NCBI RefSeq assembly: GCF_005893125.1
Contig: NZ_VCJS01000069.1
Coordinates: 1 to 58,201 of the forward strand
Length of the DNA: 58,201 bases
Direction: 5' to 3'
Origin: Nonomuraea basaltis
Lineage (GTDB): Bacteria; Actinomycetota; Actinomycetes; Streptosporangiales; Streptosporangiaceae
Below, piece after piece: positions 50,388 to 58,201 of this stretch; the first letter of the stretch is position 1; the number at the start of each line of letters is the position of its first letter. The position numbers and the translations under genes were made by a program. The notes under the pieces were generated by a model, which was given only the letters and a program-made list of their open reading frames with translations, was not told the DNA's origin and made no database searches.

Positions 50388-51047
50388 ATGCGGGTGCTGG
50401 TGGTCGAGGATCACCGCGAGCTCGCCGAGACGCTGGCGACCGGGCTGCGCCGTGAGGGCATGGCGGTCGACCTCGCGTGGGACGGAGCGGAGGCACTGGA
50501 GCGCACATCGGTCAACCGCTATGACGTGGTCGTGCTCGACCGCGACCTGCCCGTGCTGCACGGCGACGAGGTGTGCCGGGCCCTGGTGGCGGAGCGCTAT
50601 CGGGCGCGCGTGCTCATGCTGACCGCGGCCACGACGATCGAGGACCGGGTGGACGGGCTGAGCTTGGGGGCCGACGACTACCTCCCGAAACCGTTCGCCT
50701 TCGCCGAGCTCGTGGCGCGGATCCGGGCACTGGCCAGGCGCTCGCAACCGGCCCTGCCCCCGGTGCTGGCCCACGGCGAGCTGCGGCTGGACCCCGGCCT
50801 GCGGGTGGCCAGCCGGGCAGGGCGCAGGCTGGAGCTCAGCCCCAAGGAGTTCGCCGTGCTGGAGCTGCTGCTGGCCGCCCAGGGCAGGGTCGTCTCGGCC
50901 GAGGAGTTGCTGGAGCGCGCGTGGGACGAGGCCGCCGATCCGTTCACCGCCACCGTCAAGGTCACGATCAGCCGGCTGCGCCGCAAGCTCGGAGACCCGC
51001 CGCTGGTCGAGACGGTGCCCCAGGCCGGTTACAGGATCTGGGCATGA
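50388..51047 (+). CDS. OmpR/PhoB-family response regulator
   Basis: A 219-residue regulator with a receiver domain (1-115: acidic pair EDH, phospho-acceptor Asp51 in VVVLDRDLP, Thr in MLTAA, Lys in YLPKPF) and a C-terminal winged helix (about 125-219: LSPKEFAVLELLLAAQGRVVSAEELL, then TVKVTISRLRRKLGDPP). Its ATGA overlap with the kinase gene makes them one translational unit. The direct repeat at 50318-50336 suggests self-regulation and control of the divergent secreted hydrolase. Confidence 0.92.
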   Translation: MRVLVVEDHRELAETLATGLRREGMAVDLAWDGAEALERTSVNRYDVVVLDRDLPVLHGDEVCRALVAERYRARVLMLTAATTIEDRVDGLSLGADDYLPKPFAFAELVARIRALARRSQPALPPVLAHGELRLDPGLRVASRAGRRLELSPKEFAVLELLLAAQGRVVSAEELLERAWDEAADPFTATVKVTISRLRRKLGDPPLVETVPQAGYRIWA

Positions 51048-52177
51048 GAGTGGCCAGTCGTGCCCGCGGCCGTCGCCGGACCATCCGGCTGCGGCTCACC
51101 CTGCTGTACGGAGGCCTCTTCCTGGCGGCGGGCGCACTACTGCTGGCCGTCACATATGTGCTGGTGGCGTATGCCCTGCCGCTCCAGCCGGTGGAGGCCC
51201 CGCCGGCCCCCGAGCTGGGCGGTCCCTTCATGCCACCCCCGACGCCGAGCGTTCCTGACCTGTCTGACCAGCTCGGCCGCCAGCGGGCCCACGACCTGCG
51301 ACAGTTCCTGGCGGCGTCAGGAATCGCCCTGGTGATCATGGCCTTCGTCTCGGCCTGGCTCGGCTGGCTGGTGAGCGGGCGTGTGCTGCGTCCCCTGCGT
51401 TCGATGACGGGCGCCGTACGGGAGATCTCCGCACGGAACCTGCACCAGCGCCTCGACCGCCGCGGCCCCAACGACGAGATCAAGGACCTGGCCGACACCT
51501 TCGACGGGTTGCTCGGCCGCCTGGAGGCCGCCTTCGAGGCGCAGCGCGGGTTCGTCGCCAACGCATCCCACGAGCTGCGCACCCCGCTGACCTTCGAACG
51601 GAGCCTGCTCGAGATCGCCCTGGCCGACCCGGATGCGAGTGCCGCGGAGCTACGCGCCACCTGCCAGCGGGTTCTGGCGGGCAACCAGCACCAGGAGCGG
51701 CTCATCGAGGCGCTCCTCACCCTGGCCCGCAGCCAGCGCGGCCTGGACCGCCGCGAGCCCCTGGACCTGTCCGAGATCGCCGCCGCCCTCCTCGACCCCG
51801 CTCAGGAGCCACCCGTCGAGGCGGACCTGAACCCCGCCCCCGCGACAGGCGACCCCCGCCTGGTCGAGCGCCTGGTGGCCAACCTCCTGGACAACGCCGT
51901 ACGCCACAACATCCCCGGCGGCCACGTGAAGGCCTGGACCGGCACCGATGCAGGACGCCCCACCGTGCGCGTGACCAACACCGGCCCGATCATCCCTCCG
52001 GACCAGGTGGACGCCCTCTTCGAGCCCTTCCGGCGGCTGGACGCCACCCGAACCAGCGGGCGCGACGGCCTGGGCCTCGGCCTGTCGATCGTCGCCGCCG
52101 TCGCCGCCGCCCACGACGCTGAGCTCACCGCCCACCCCCTGCCCCAGGGCGGCCTCGACGTGAAGGTCGCCTTCTAA
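51044..52177 (+). CDS. Two-component sensor histidine kinase
   Basis: A 377-residue membrane kinase. Two membrane helices (about 22-45 and 90-110) enclose a short proline-rich extracytoplasmic loop, followed by HAMP (about 110-162), HisKA with His176 in NASHELRTPL, and HATPase with NLLDNAVRHN and GRDGLGLGLSIV. The small sensor loop suggests it senses the membrane or an associated protein rather than a large ligand. It works with the response regulator immediately upstream. Confidence 0.91.
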   Translation: MRVASRARGRRRTIRLRLTLLYGGLFLAAGALLLAVTYVLVAYALPLQPVEAPPAPELGGPFMPPPTPSVPDLSDQLGRQRAHDLRQFLAASGIALVIMAFVSAWLGWLVSGRVLRPLRSMTGAVREISARNLHQRLDRRGPNDEIKDLADTFDGLLGRLEAAFEAQRGFVANASHELRTPLTFERSLLEIALADPDASAAELRATCQRVLAGNQHQERLIEALLTLARSQRGLDRREPLDLSEIAAALLDPAQEPPVEADLNPAPATGDPRLVERLVANLLDNAVRHNIPGGHVKAWTGTDAGRPTVRVTNTGPIIPPDQVDALFEPFRRLDATRTSGRDGLGLGLSIVAAVAAAHDAELTAHPLPQGGLDVKVAF

Positions 52178-52485
52178 GGCCGCCGAGCAGCCGCACGGTC
52201 GTCATGATGACCTGAGTAATCGTGTCGAGCGCCGATCTCCCCCGCGCATCAAGACCCACATCCTAGGACCTCAGCACCGCCGCGGAGCAGGTGCGGGCCG
52301 CGATCCTGGCGTCCGGCCGCGAGTACGAGGCCTCCCCCGCCATCGAGGGCCGATGGCGAGCTCGCCCTAGCGTCAGCACCGTCGCCAGCCCGGCGATCCC
52401 AGCCCACCAGCCCATGACAAGCTCGACGGACCCCAGATAACGGCGGATTCCGCTAACCGAGGCGGGTTCGCAACGTCATCCTGGT
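52178..52485. other. Intergenic stretch with no supported gene
   Basis: About 308 bp between the kinase and the DHFR-like gene. One plus-strand frame (about 52267-52355) reads AAEQVRAAILASGREYEAS and looks protein-like, perhaps a gene remnant, but I cannot place it. No hairpin or promoter stood out. Confidence 0.4.
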
Positions 52486-53031
52486 CTACTGCTCGGGCTG
52501 GTAGACCAGGATGACCAGGCCGGAGCTGAACGTCTTGTTCTCCAGCAGCTTCAGCTTCGCCTTCGACTCACGCCTGAACAGCGGCTCACCCTCACCGAGG
52601 ATGAGGGGGTGCACCCACAGGTGGTACTCGTCGAGCAGCCCGGCCCGCGACATCGCGTCGGTCAGCTGCCCGTTGCCGTAGATGATGATGTCGCCGCCCG
52701 GCTGCTGCTTGAGCTTGGTGACCTCCTCGACGAGGTTCTCGCCCCTGATGATGGTGGAGGTGCCCCAGATGTCGGCCTTCTCAAGGGTGTCGCTGACCAC
52801 GTAATGGTGCATGCCGTTGATCCGGTCGGAGAACTCGTCGCTGGGCCTGGTCGGCCAGACCGACGCGAACCCCTCGTAGGTGAGCCGCCCCGCCAGCAGG
52901 GCATCCGACCTGCGCATCAGGTCCAGGGCGTACTGCATGGCATCGTCCGTCCGGTAGTCGAACGACCAGTTCTGCGGCTCGTCGATGTAGCCGTCGAGCG
53001 TGGTGTAGGTCGAAGCGATCAGTTTCCTCAT
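52486..53031 (-). CDS. Dihydrofolate reductase family protein (RibD C-terminal fold)
   Basis: A 181-residue RibD_C/DHFR-like oxidoreductase: MRKLIASTYTTLDGYID at the start, ALLAGRLTYEGFASVWP, then GGDIIIYGNGQLTDAMSRAGLLDEYHLWVHPLILGEG. Such proteins bind NADPH and are common in actinomycetes as yyaP/yciH-like reductases. It is not the housekeeping folate enzyme. ATG 53031 follows GGAGAGAAC and overlaps the stop of the FMN-reductase gene (ATGA), so the two are co-expressed. Confidence 0.86.
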   Translation of the reverse strand: MRKLIASTYTTLDGYIDEPQNWSFDYRTDDAMQYALDLMRRSDALLAGRLTYEGFASVWPTRPSDEFSDRINGMHHYVVSDTLEKADIWGTSTIIRGENLVEEVTKLKQQPGGDIIIYGNGQLTDAMSRAGLLDEYHLWVHPLILGEGEPLFRRESKAKLKLLENKTFSSGLVILVYQPEQ

Positions 53032-53618
53032 TGTTCTCTCCATTGGTGATCGTTTCTGGCGTCCCGCAGCGTACGGGCCCACCATGACAGCTGGTCAAGC
53101 GTGATTCCGGCCGCCGCATGGCAGCTCGCGCCCCGTTTGGGCCAGGAGCCGTCGGCGTCGAAGAGATCCCAGTAGCAGGGCAGGCTGACCGCCTCGGTGA
53201 CGGCCACCGCCCGCAGCACGGCGAAGATCTCACGGAGCTGGGCGACCGCGTGCAGGCCGCCCGACTCTCTGCCGTACGACACGAAGGCGACCGGCTTGGC
53301 CTGCCACTCCGCGTAGTACCAGTCGATGGCGGTCTTGAGCGGTGCGGGGAAGCTGTGGTTGTACTCGGGGGTCACCACCACGAAGCCGTCTGCCGCGGCC
53401 AGCCGCGGAGCCAGCGCCCGCACCTCGGCAGGGAGCTCCTCGTCCTCGTCGGTGAGGACCTCGGGCAGCCGCGCCTCGGCCAGATCGACGACGTCGACCT
53501 CCAGCTCCCTTCGCCTGCGGGCCTGGGCGGCGAACCACTCGGCCACCGTCGGGCCGAACCTGCCGCTCCTGGTGCTACCGATGATCACCGCCACCCGCAG
53601 CCGTTCGTTGCTTGCCAT
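53028..53618 (-). CDS. NADPH-dependent FMN reductase
   Basis: A 196-residue flavodoxin-like NAD(P)H:FMN/quinone reductase: VAVIIGSTRSGRFG (FMN phosphate loop), VVVTPEYNHSFPAPLKTAIDW (family signature) and VSYGRESGG. It may supply reduced flavin or reduce quinones or azo compounds. ATG 53618 is chosen because homology starts there. It is divergent from the AfsR-like regulator, whose heptamer repeats (53641-53669) lie in the 72-bp gap. Confidence 0.86.
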   Translation of the reverse strand: MASNERLRVAVIIGSTRSGRFGPTVAEWFAAQARRRRELEVDVVDLAEARLPEVLTDEDEELPAEVRALAPRLAAADGFVVVTPEYNHSFPAPLKTAIDWYYAEWQAKPVAFVSYGRESGGLHAVAQLREIFAVLRAVAVTEAVSLPCYWDLFDADGSWPKRGASCHAAAGITLDQLSWWARTLRDARNDHQWREQ

Positions 53619-53640
53619 GTGACTACTGTGCTGGGCGGCC

Positions 53641-53669
53641 CTTACCGTTTCCTTCCACCGCACTTACCG
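53641..53669 (+). promoter_or_regulatory. SARP-type heptameric direct repeats
   Basis: CTTACCG (53641), CTTCCAC (53652) and CTTACCG (53663) recur at exact 11-bp steps. The last ends 6 bp before CATAGG, a possible -10, and 21 bp before the regulator start. SARP proteins bind heptamers repeated at 11 or 22 bp close to the -10. This points to autoregulation. Confidence 0.55.
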
Positions 53670-53690
53670 CTCCGGCATAGGGTGACGGTC

Positions 53691-56600
53691 ATGCGGTTTG
53701 GGGTGCTTGGCCCGCTGATGGTGTGGGATGCGGATGGCGTGCCCGTCACGATCCGTGGGCTGAAGGTCCGCGCGCTCCTGGCCGACCTGCTCCTGCACGA
53801 GGGCCGCCCGGTGTCGGCCGACCGGCTGGTCGACGACCTGTGGGGAGACGACGCCCCCGCCAATCCATCGGCCACGCTGCAGGTCAGGGTCTCGCAGCTG
53901 CGCAAGGCGCTGGGCGATCGGAGCCTGGTGGCGCACCGGCCCGCGGGCTACCTGCTGCAGGTGGAGGCGGACGCCGTGGACGCGCGCCGGTTCACCGAGC
54001 TCACCAAGCAGGCCCAAGCGGCGAAAGACCCGGGAACGCGGGCCGCGCTGCTGGCCGACGCGCTGGCCCTGTGGCGGGGCCCGGCGTTCGCCGATTTCGC
54101 CGACGAGGAGTTCGCCAGGGCGGCGATCGCCCGGCTGGAGGAGCAGCGCCTGACCGCCGTGGAAGCGCACGCCGAGGCCCGGCTGCAGCTGGGAGAACAC
54201 GCCCTGCTCGCCGGGGAGCTGGCCGACCTGGTGGCGCGGCATCCGCTGCGTGAGCGGCTGCGTGCCGTACACCTGAAGTCCCTGTATCGGGCCGGACGGC
54301 AGAGCGAGGCGCTGGACAGCTACGCCGACCTGCGCGAACGGCTCGGCGAGGAGCTCGGCCTGGACCCCAGCCCCGAGCTGGCCGAGTTGCAGCGGGCCAT
54401 CCTCGCCCAGGACCCTGACCTCGCTCCAGCGGTACGGCACGCCACCAACCTGCCCGCTCCGCTCACCGAGCTGATCGGACGGGACGAGTTATTGGCCGCG
54501 GTATCCGCACAGCTCGGGACGAATCGGCTGGTGACGCTCTGCGGGTCCGGCGGGGTGGGCAAGACGCGCCTGGCCGTGGAGACGGCGGGCCGGCTGGTCT
54601 CCGCCCACGCCGACGGTGTCTGGCTGGTTGAGCTGGCCTCCATGCCCCGGTCCGGCGAGGTGGCCGAGCTCGTGATGGCGGTCATGGAGATCCGCGACCC
54701 GGGCGGCGAGCCGCTCTCGGCACGCGACCGGCTGGCGCGTGCGCTGCGCAACCGGCGGGTGCTGCTGGTGCTGGACAACTGCGAGCACGTCGTGGAACAG
54801 GTGGCGGACCTGGCGGAGGCGTTGCTGCGGGCCGCGCCGGAACTCCGAATCCTGGCGACGAGCAGGGAGCCGCTGGCGCTGCCTGGCGAGGTGGTGTGGA
54901 ACGTGCCGCCGCTGGAGCAGGACAGCGCGGTCCGGTTGTTCGCGGCCAGGGCGGCGGCCGCGCAGAGCGATTTCCGGCTCGACGACTCGACCGCCCCCGC
55001 CGTCTCGTTGCTGTGCAGGCGGCTGGACGGGATCCCGCTGGCGCTGGAGCTGGCCGCCACCAGGGTGCGGGCGCTGGGCGTGGACGGCCTGGTGGACCGG
55101 CTGGACGACCGCTTCAGGCTGCTGGCGACCGGGCATCGGGGTGCGCCTCCCCGCCAGAAGACGCTGACCGCCATGATCGACTGGAGCTGGGAGCTGCTGA
55201 CCGAGCAGGAGCGGCTCGTGCTGCGCCGCCTGGCCGTACACGCCGACGGGTGCATCCTGGAGGCGGCCGAGGCCGTGTGCCCCGGCGACGGCGTGGCCGC
55301 CGATGACGTCCTCGACCTGCTCGCCCGCCTCGTCGACAGGTCGCTGGTGGCCAGGGCGGGAAACCGCTTCCGCCTGCTGGAGTCCGTCGCCGCCTACTGC
55401 GTGGAACGCATGCGAGAGGCGGGCGACCTGAATGAGGTACGGCACCGCCACCATGCTTATTACACCGATCTCGCTGAACGAGCCGCCCCCCACCTCTACG
55501 GCCCCAACCAGCGCCAGTGGCTTGGCCTGCTCGGCGCGGAGGCCGCCAACCTCCGCGCCGTCGTGGACGGCGCTCACCCGGAGCTGACCCTCCGTCTCGC
55601 CAATGCCCTCACCTGGTACTGGTACCTCCGCGGCCGCCTGACCGAAGCCAGTCGCTCACTCGAAACCGCCCTCACCGCAGCGGGTGGCGGGGTGCGGTCT
55701 GTGGCGATGGCGTGGCTTATGGGCATCTCCGTTCTGAAGGGCGGGAGTGCCGAGTGGGTGGCACGCCGGGAGCAGGCAGCGGAGGTGTTCGCCGGCGAGC
55801 TGGGCGAGCGGGCCAGGGCCGCGTGGTTCCTGGCCTTCGCGCTGGTGAACCTGGGTGAGATGGAAGCCGCTGAAGACCTGCTCGACAGGGCTCTGGAGGC
55901 CCTGCGCGCCGCGGGCGACCGGTGGGGCGAGGCGGCGGCGCTGAGCACTCGCGCCCAGTTCGCGCACGTACGCGGCGACCTGACCGTACTCGAGCGGGCA
56001 GCGACCAGAAGCGCGGAGCTGTTCGCCGAGCTCGGCGACCGATGGGGTCAACTGCAGGCATCGGGCTGGCTGGGCGGCCTGGCAGAACTGACCGGCGACA
56101 CCGACCGCGCCGCCAGGCTGCACGAGGAAGGTGTGCACATGGCGGAGGAGCTGGGCCTGTGGCCGGAGGTCAGCGGTCAACTCGCCTGGCTCGGCTGGAC
56201 CCACGTGCAACTGGGCGACTACGCGAAGGCTTGGAAGCTGTGCGAGCGCGCCCTCCGCCTCGCCACGGAACAGGACTACGCGGGCGGCGAGATCCTCGCC
56301 GAGATCGGCCTCGGCTACGCCGCCCGCAGGCAGGGCGAGCTCGATCTCGCCGAGGAACACCTCGGCAACCTGGTACGGCGGGCGAAGTCAGGAGGCGGCG
56401 CCGAGCCCCTGTACCTCTCGATGGTCCTGGTCGAACTGGGCTTCACCGCCGAGGAACGCGGCGACGCCGAGGCCGCCCGCGCCCTGCACCTGGAGGCGTA
56501 CAGCGCGGCACGCAAGCTCGACGCCCCGCACAGCGTGGTCGCCGCCGCGGAGGGCCTGGCCGGGGCCGTGGCCCTCGCGGGCGCCCACGCCCACGCCGCC

Positions 56601-56777
56601 CGGCTCCTCGGTGCGGCGGCTGCGTCCCGCGAGGCCACCGCCCTCCCGCAGTCCCCAGCGGAACGTGCCGACGCCGACAGAATCGCCGCAACCTGTCGCC
56701 AGATCCTGGGCGAAGAGATCTTCACCGCTGAATACACCGCCGGCCGCCACCAGACCCTGGACGAGACGGTCACATAA
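53691..56777 (+). CDS. AfsR/SARP-type regulator (winged helix-BTAD-NB-ARC-TPR)
   Basis: A 1028-residue large regulator. An OmpR-like winged helix (about 1-95, MRFGVLGPLMVW, LRKALGDRSLVAHRPAGYLL) is followed by the BTAD domain (about 95-245), an NB-ARC/STAND ATPase (about 255-560, P-loop SGGVGKTR near 286, LLVLDNCEH for Walker B) and a C-terminal helical TPR-like array (about 640-1000). AfsR-like proteins activate secondary-metabolite or stress genes. ATG 53691 is almost at the predicted transcription start. It is divergent from the FMN-reductase/DHFR-like pair, likely targets. No biosynthetic cluster is visible next to it. Confidence 0.9.
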   Translation: MRFGVLGPLMVWDADGVPVTIRGLKVRALLADLLLHEGRPVSADRLVDDLWGDDAPANPSATLQVRVSQLRKALGDRSLVAHRPAGYLLQVEADAVDARRFTELTKQAQAAKDPGTRAALLADALALWRGPAFADFADEEFARAAIARLEEQRLTAVEAHAEARLQLGEHALLAGELADLVARHPLRERLRAVHLKSLYRAGRQSEALDSYADLRERLGEELGLDPSPELAELQRAILAQDPDLAPAVRHATNLPAPLTELIGRDELLAAVSAQLGTNRLVTLCGSGGVGKTRLAVETAGRLVSAHADGVWLVELASMPRSGEVAELVMAVMEIRDPGGEPLSARDRLARALRNRRVLLVLDNCEHVVEQVADLAEALLRAAPELRILATSREPLALPGEVVWNVPPLEQDSAVRLFAARAAAAQSDFRLDDSTAPAVSLLCRRLDGIPLALELAATRVRALGVDGLVDRLDDRFRLLATGHRGAPPRQKTLTAMIDWSWELLTEQERLVLRRLAVHADGCILEAAEAVCPGDGVAADDVLDLLARLVDRSLVARAGNRFRLLESVAAYCVERMREAGDLNEVRHRHHAYYTDLAERAAPHLYGPNQRQWLGLLGAEAANLRAVVDGAHPELTLRLANALTWYWYLRGRLTEASRSLETALTAAGGGVRSVAMAWLMGISVLKGGSAEWVARREQAAEVFAGELGERARAAWFLAFALVNLGEMEAAEDLLDRALEALRAAGDRWGEAAALSTRAQFAHVRGDLTVLERAATRSAELFAELGDRWGQLQASGWLGGLAELTGDTDRAARLHEEGVHMAEELGLWPEVSGQLAWLGWTHVQLGDYAKAWKLCERALRLATEQDYAGGEILAEIGLGYAARRQGELDLAEEHLGNLVRRAKSGGGAEPLYLSMVLVELGFTAEERGDAEAARALHLEAYSAARKLDAPHSVVAAAEGLAGAVALAGAHAHAARLLGAAAASREATALPQSPAERADADRIAATCRQILGEEIFTAEYTAGRHQTLDETVT

Positions 56778-56836
56778 GCACGTCGTGGTCCTGTACGGAA
56801 GATCCTGCTTATACACGCGGCTACGCACGCGGACCG

Positions 56837-56950
56837 GAGAACCAACTCGGAGTGCTCGGACTTGTCCTCAATTTCGTCGTTCTATGGACGACTGTCTACC
56901 TGGACGCGGCAGTTCGTCAGCTGAAGATGCAGGGCTTTGTAACAGGTTGA
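56837..56950 (+). pseudogene. Tn3-family transposase fragment
   Basis: The frame ending TGA at 56948-56950 encodes ENQLGVLGLVLNFVVLWTTV and then YLDAAVRQLKMQG, matching the EDQLGALGLVLNAVVLWNTRYMDAA-LR segment near the end of Tn3 transposases. Only about 37 codons remain. The rest of the 311-bp gap holds this fragment and the palindrome at 57049. Confidence 0.68.
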
Positions 56951-57048
56951 TCGCTGTGCGTTGATTGCTCTCGGCGCTGAACACGACGGTGCGCCCGCCT
57001 CTGGTGAACCAGGACTGCGGAGCGGGTTGATCGTGGCTATCCTAATAT

Positions 57049-57072
57049 GTAAACGCATCCGTATGCGTTTAC
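57049..57072. promoter_or_regulatory. 24-bp palindromic operator before the MBL gene
   Basis: GTAAACGCAT-CCGT-ATGCGTTTAC has perfect 10-bp arms and sits between TAATAT (57044-57049, a possible -10) and the ribosome site of the gene at 57089. The size and symmetry suit a TetR-family repressor, which may be encoded beyond the window end. Confidence 0.62.
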
Positions 57073-57088
57073 GAAATGAGGTGGCCGG

Positions 57089-58201
57089 ATGCCAAAGATC
57101 CTGGGCAAGATCGGGTTACTCGTTCCCACCCTCGCGGTCGGCGCTGCCTGGTTGGTTGTCCTGCGGTTGAAGGACGTGCCAGTGCCGCTGCTGGTGGCCT
57201 ATGGGCTGCTGCTGGTCGGATTGGTGGCCGGGCTGCTGTGGCCCGGCGTGCTCGGCCGGCTATCCACGCGGCGCCGTGTGCTGGCGTTCCTCGGCGTTCC
57301 GGCCGGCCTGGGCACGCTGGGGCTCTACCTCGCGGTCGTCTACTACATCACGGACCTGCCGGTGCTGCTCGCCCTGGCCGCTGCTGCCTGCCTGGCATGG
57401 GCGGCGGCCACCTTCCTGCGTAGACGCCGGGCGGCGGGCAGCCGGGGAGCCCGGCAGACCAGGCGCGCCTTCCTGCTAGGCGGTGCCGGGCTGGTGCTGG
57501 GCGCGGCGAGCGGGCTGTCGGCCGGCCAGGTGGAACGGCGGCGCCGTGAGGTGCTGGCGCGGGGCGAGCAGGAGCGGCAGGCGGCCGTGCGTGCCCCGGG
57601 CGGTCGGCGGCGGATCGTCGACGACGCCGTGCGGGTGTTCCCCATCCACACTGGCGACACCATCGTCACCTACGGTCAGTTCTACGGCGGCCTGGACAGC
57701 TGGGAAGGGCTGAACGGCTACCTGCGCACCCTTGTGGACAAGGCGCAGATCGCGGTGCCGGTCTACGCCTACCTCATCGACCACCCCCGGCACGGCCTCA
57801 TGCTGGTCGACAGCGGCGTCAACTGGGAACAAGCCCACGATCACGACGGGTACTACAACCACAACCAGATGGTCTCGCGCCTGCTGACCCAGCGCGACGA
57901 GTACCGGCTGACCCCCGAGCAGGACCTGCGGGTCCGCCTGGCCCGGCTCGGCTATGACGCCAAGGAGATCACCACCGTGTTCCTCACCCACGTCCACGAC
58001 GACCACGCGGGAGGGCTACGCTACCTGCCCCAGGCAACAGTGGTGCTGGACCGCCGCGACTGGGAACACGGCACCGTCTACCCGTACTCCTTCGACCTGG
58101 TCAAGAACAACCTCTCCTTCCCCGCCTTCGACTCCGGCGCCTTCGGCCCCTTCCCCGCCGCCCAGGACCACTTCGGCGACGGCAGCCTCACCCTCCTACC
58201 C
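57089..58201 (+). CDS. Membrane-anchored metallo-beta-lactamase-fold hydrolase (partial, runs off the end)
   Basis: The first 371 codons of an MBL-fold protein; the 3' end is outside the window. The N-terminal 110 residues hold about four membrane helices. TRRAFLLGGAGLVLGAASG (124-142) follows, a twin-arginine-like motif before a fifth hydrophobic stretch, and then the catalytic domain with LIDHPRHGLMLVDSG and the metal motif HVHDDHAGG (His301, His303, Asp305, His306). GAGGTG precedes ATG. The hydrolase domain should face outside if the Tat-like segment works. Relatives include AHL-lactonase-like enzymes, but substrate is unknown. Confidence 0.83.
   Translation, partial: MPKILGKIGLLVPTLAVGAAWLVVLRLKDVPVPLLVAYGLLLVGLVAGLLWPGVLGRLSTRRRVLAFLGVPAGLGTLGLYLAVVYYITDLPVLLALAAAACLAWAAATFLRRRRAAGSRGARQTRRAFLLGGAGLVLGAASGLSAGQVERRRREVLARGEQERQAAVRAPGGRRRIVDDAVRVFPIHTGDTIVTYGQFYGGLDSWEGLNGYLRTLVDKAQIAVPVYAYLIDHPRHGLMLVDSGVNWEQAHDHDGYYNHNQMVSRLLTQRDEYRLTPEQDLRVRLARLGYDAKEITTVFLTHVHDDHAGGLRYLPQATVVLDRRDWEHGTVYPYSFDLVKNNLSFPAFDSGAFGPFPAAQDHFGDGSLTLLP

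Noticed and set aside
1..58201. CRISPR arrays, tRNA or rRNA genes, replication origin
   Set aside because: No regularly spaced repeats, cloverleaf-like sequences, rRNA cores or DnaA-box clusters were seen on reading both strands.

Overview
The window is high-GC DNA (roughly 70% G+C) with actinomycete hallmarks: TetR, GntR, MocR and SARP/AfsR-type regulators, a conservon, ECF sigma factors fused to SnoaL-like domains, and KstD-type steroid catabolism. It looks like an accessory part of a filamentous actinobacterial chromosome. A Streptosporangiales member such as Nonomuraea is my guess, inferred only from protein flavour. No rRNA, tRNA or CRISPR was seen.

Layout. 0-5.1 kb: GH42 beta-galactosidase, a nitronate monooxygenase-like flavoprotein and an E. 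coli-type argG whose promoter looks leaderless. 5.1-7.7 kb: a scar of decayed genes around one intact MFS exporter. 7.7-10.1 kb: an ECF41-type module (NmrA-like oxidoreductase, CMD/AhpD-like protein, sigma factor with C-terminal SnoaL domain) with two matching divergent promoters. 10.3-14.1 kb: TetR/SDR and GntR/VOC divergent pairs and a GNAT enzyme. 14.2-16.8 kb: inverted repeats, a second truncated argG 3' end, a truncated gene, a frameshifted ECF sigma gene and a 217-bp MITE-like element. 16.8-19.5 kb: small stress-type proteins and an XRE/DUF2975 pair. 19.6-22.7 kb: a flavin oxidoreductase and a MocR regulator whose upstream regions are duplicated copies of each other. 23-29.4 kb: two phosphotransferases, a steroid pair (Rv3549c-like SDR and kstD), and remnants of Tn3 transposase, an ABC ATPase and TnpB.

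30.1-40.6 kb is the most coherent system: a methylated-amine nitrogen-assimilation island. It holds amt, gmaS (gamma-glutamylmethylamide synthetase), mgsABC (N-methylglutamate synthase), a monomeric sarcosine-oxidase-like flavoprotein, a cupin-XRE regulator, a 36-codon ORF and dmmABC (dimethylamine monooxygenase). The inferred flow is dimethylamine to methylamine to gamma-glutamylmethylamide to N-methylglutamate to glutamate plus formaldehyde. The single-chain oxidase appears to stand in for the usual four-subunit N-methylglutamate dehydrogenase.

40.6-58.2 kb: TetR/hemerythrin/DUF2855, a secreted DUF1838 protein, a conservon (cvnA-D), a secreted serine hydrolase with a small membrane peptide, an OmpR-type two-component system, a DHFR-like/FMN-reductase pair divergent from an AfsR-like regulator with SARP-type heptamers, a Tn3 transposase remnant and the start of a membrane-anchored MBL hydrolase that runs off the end.
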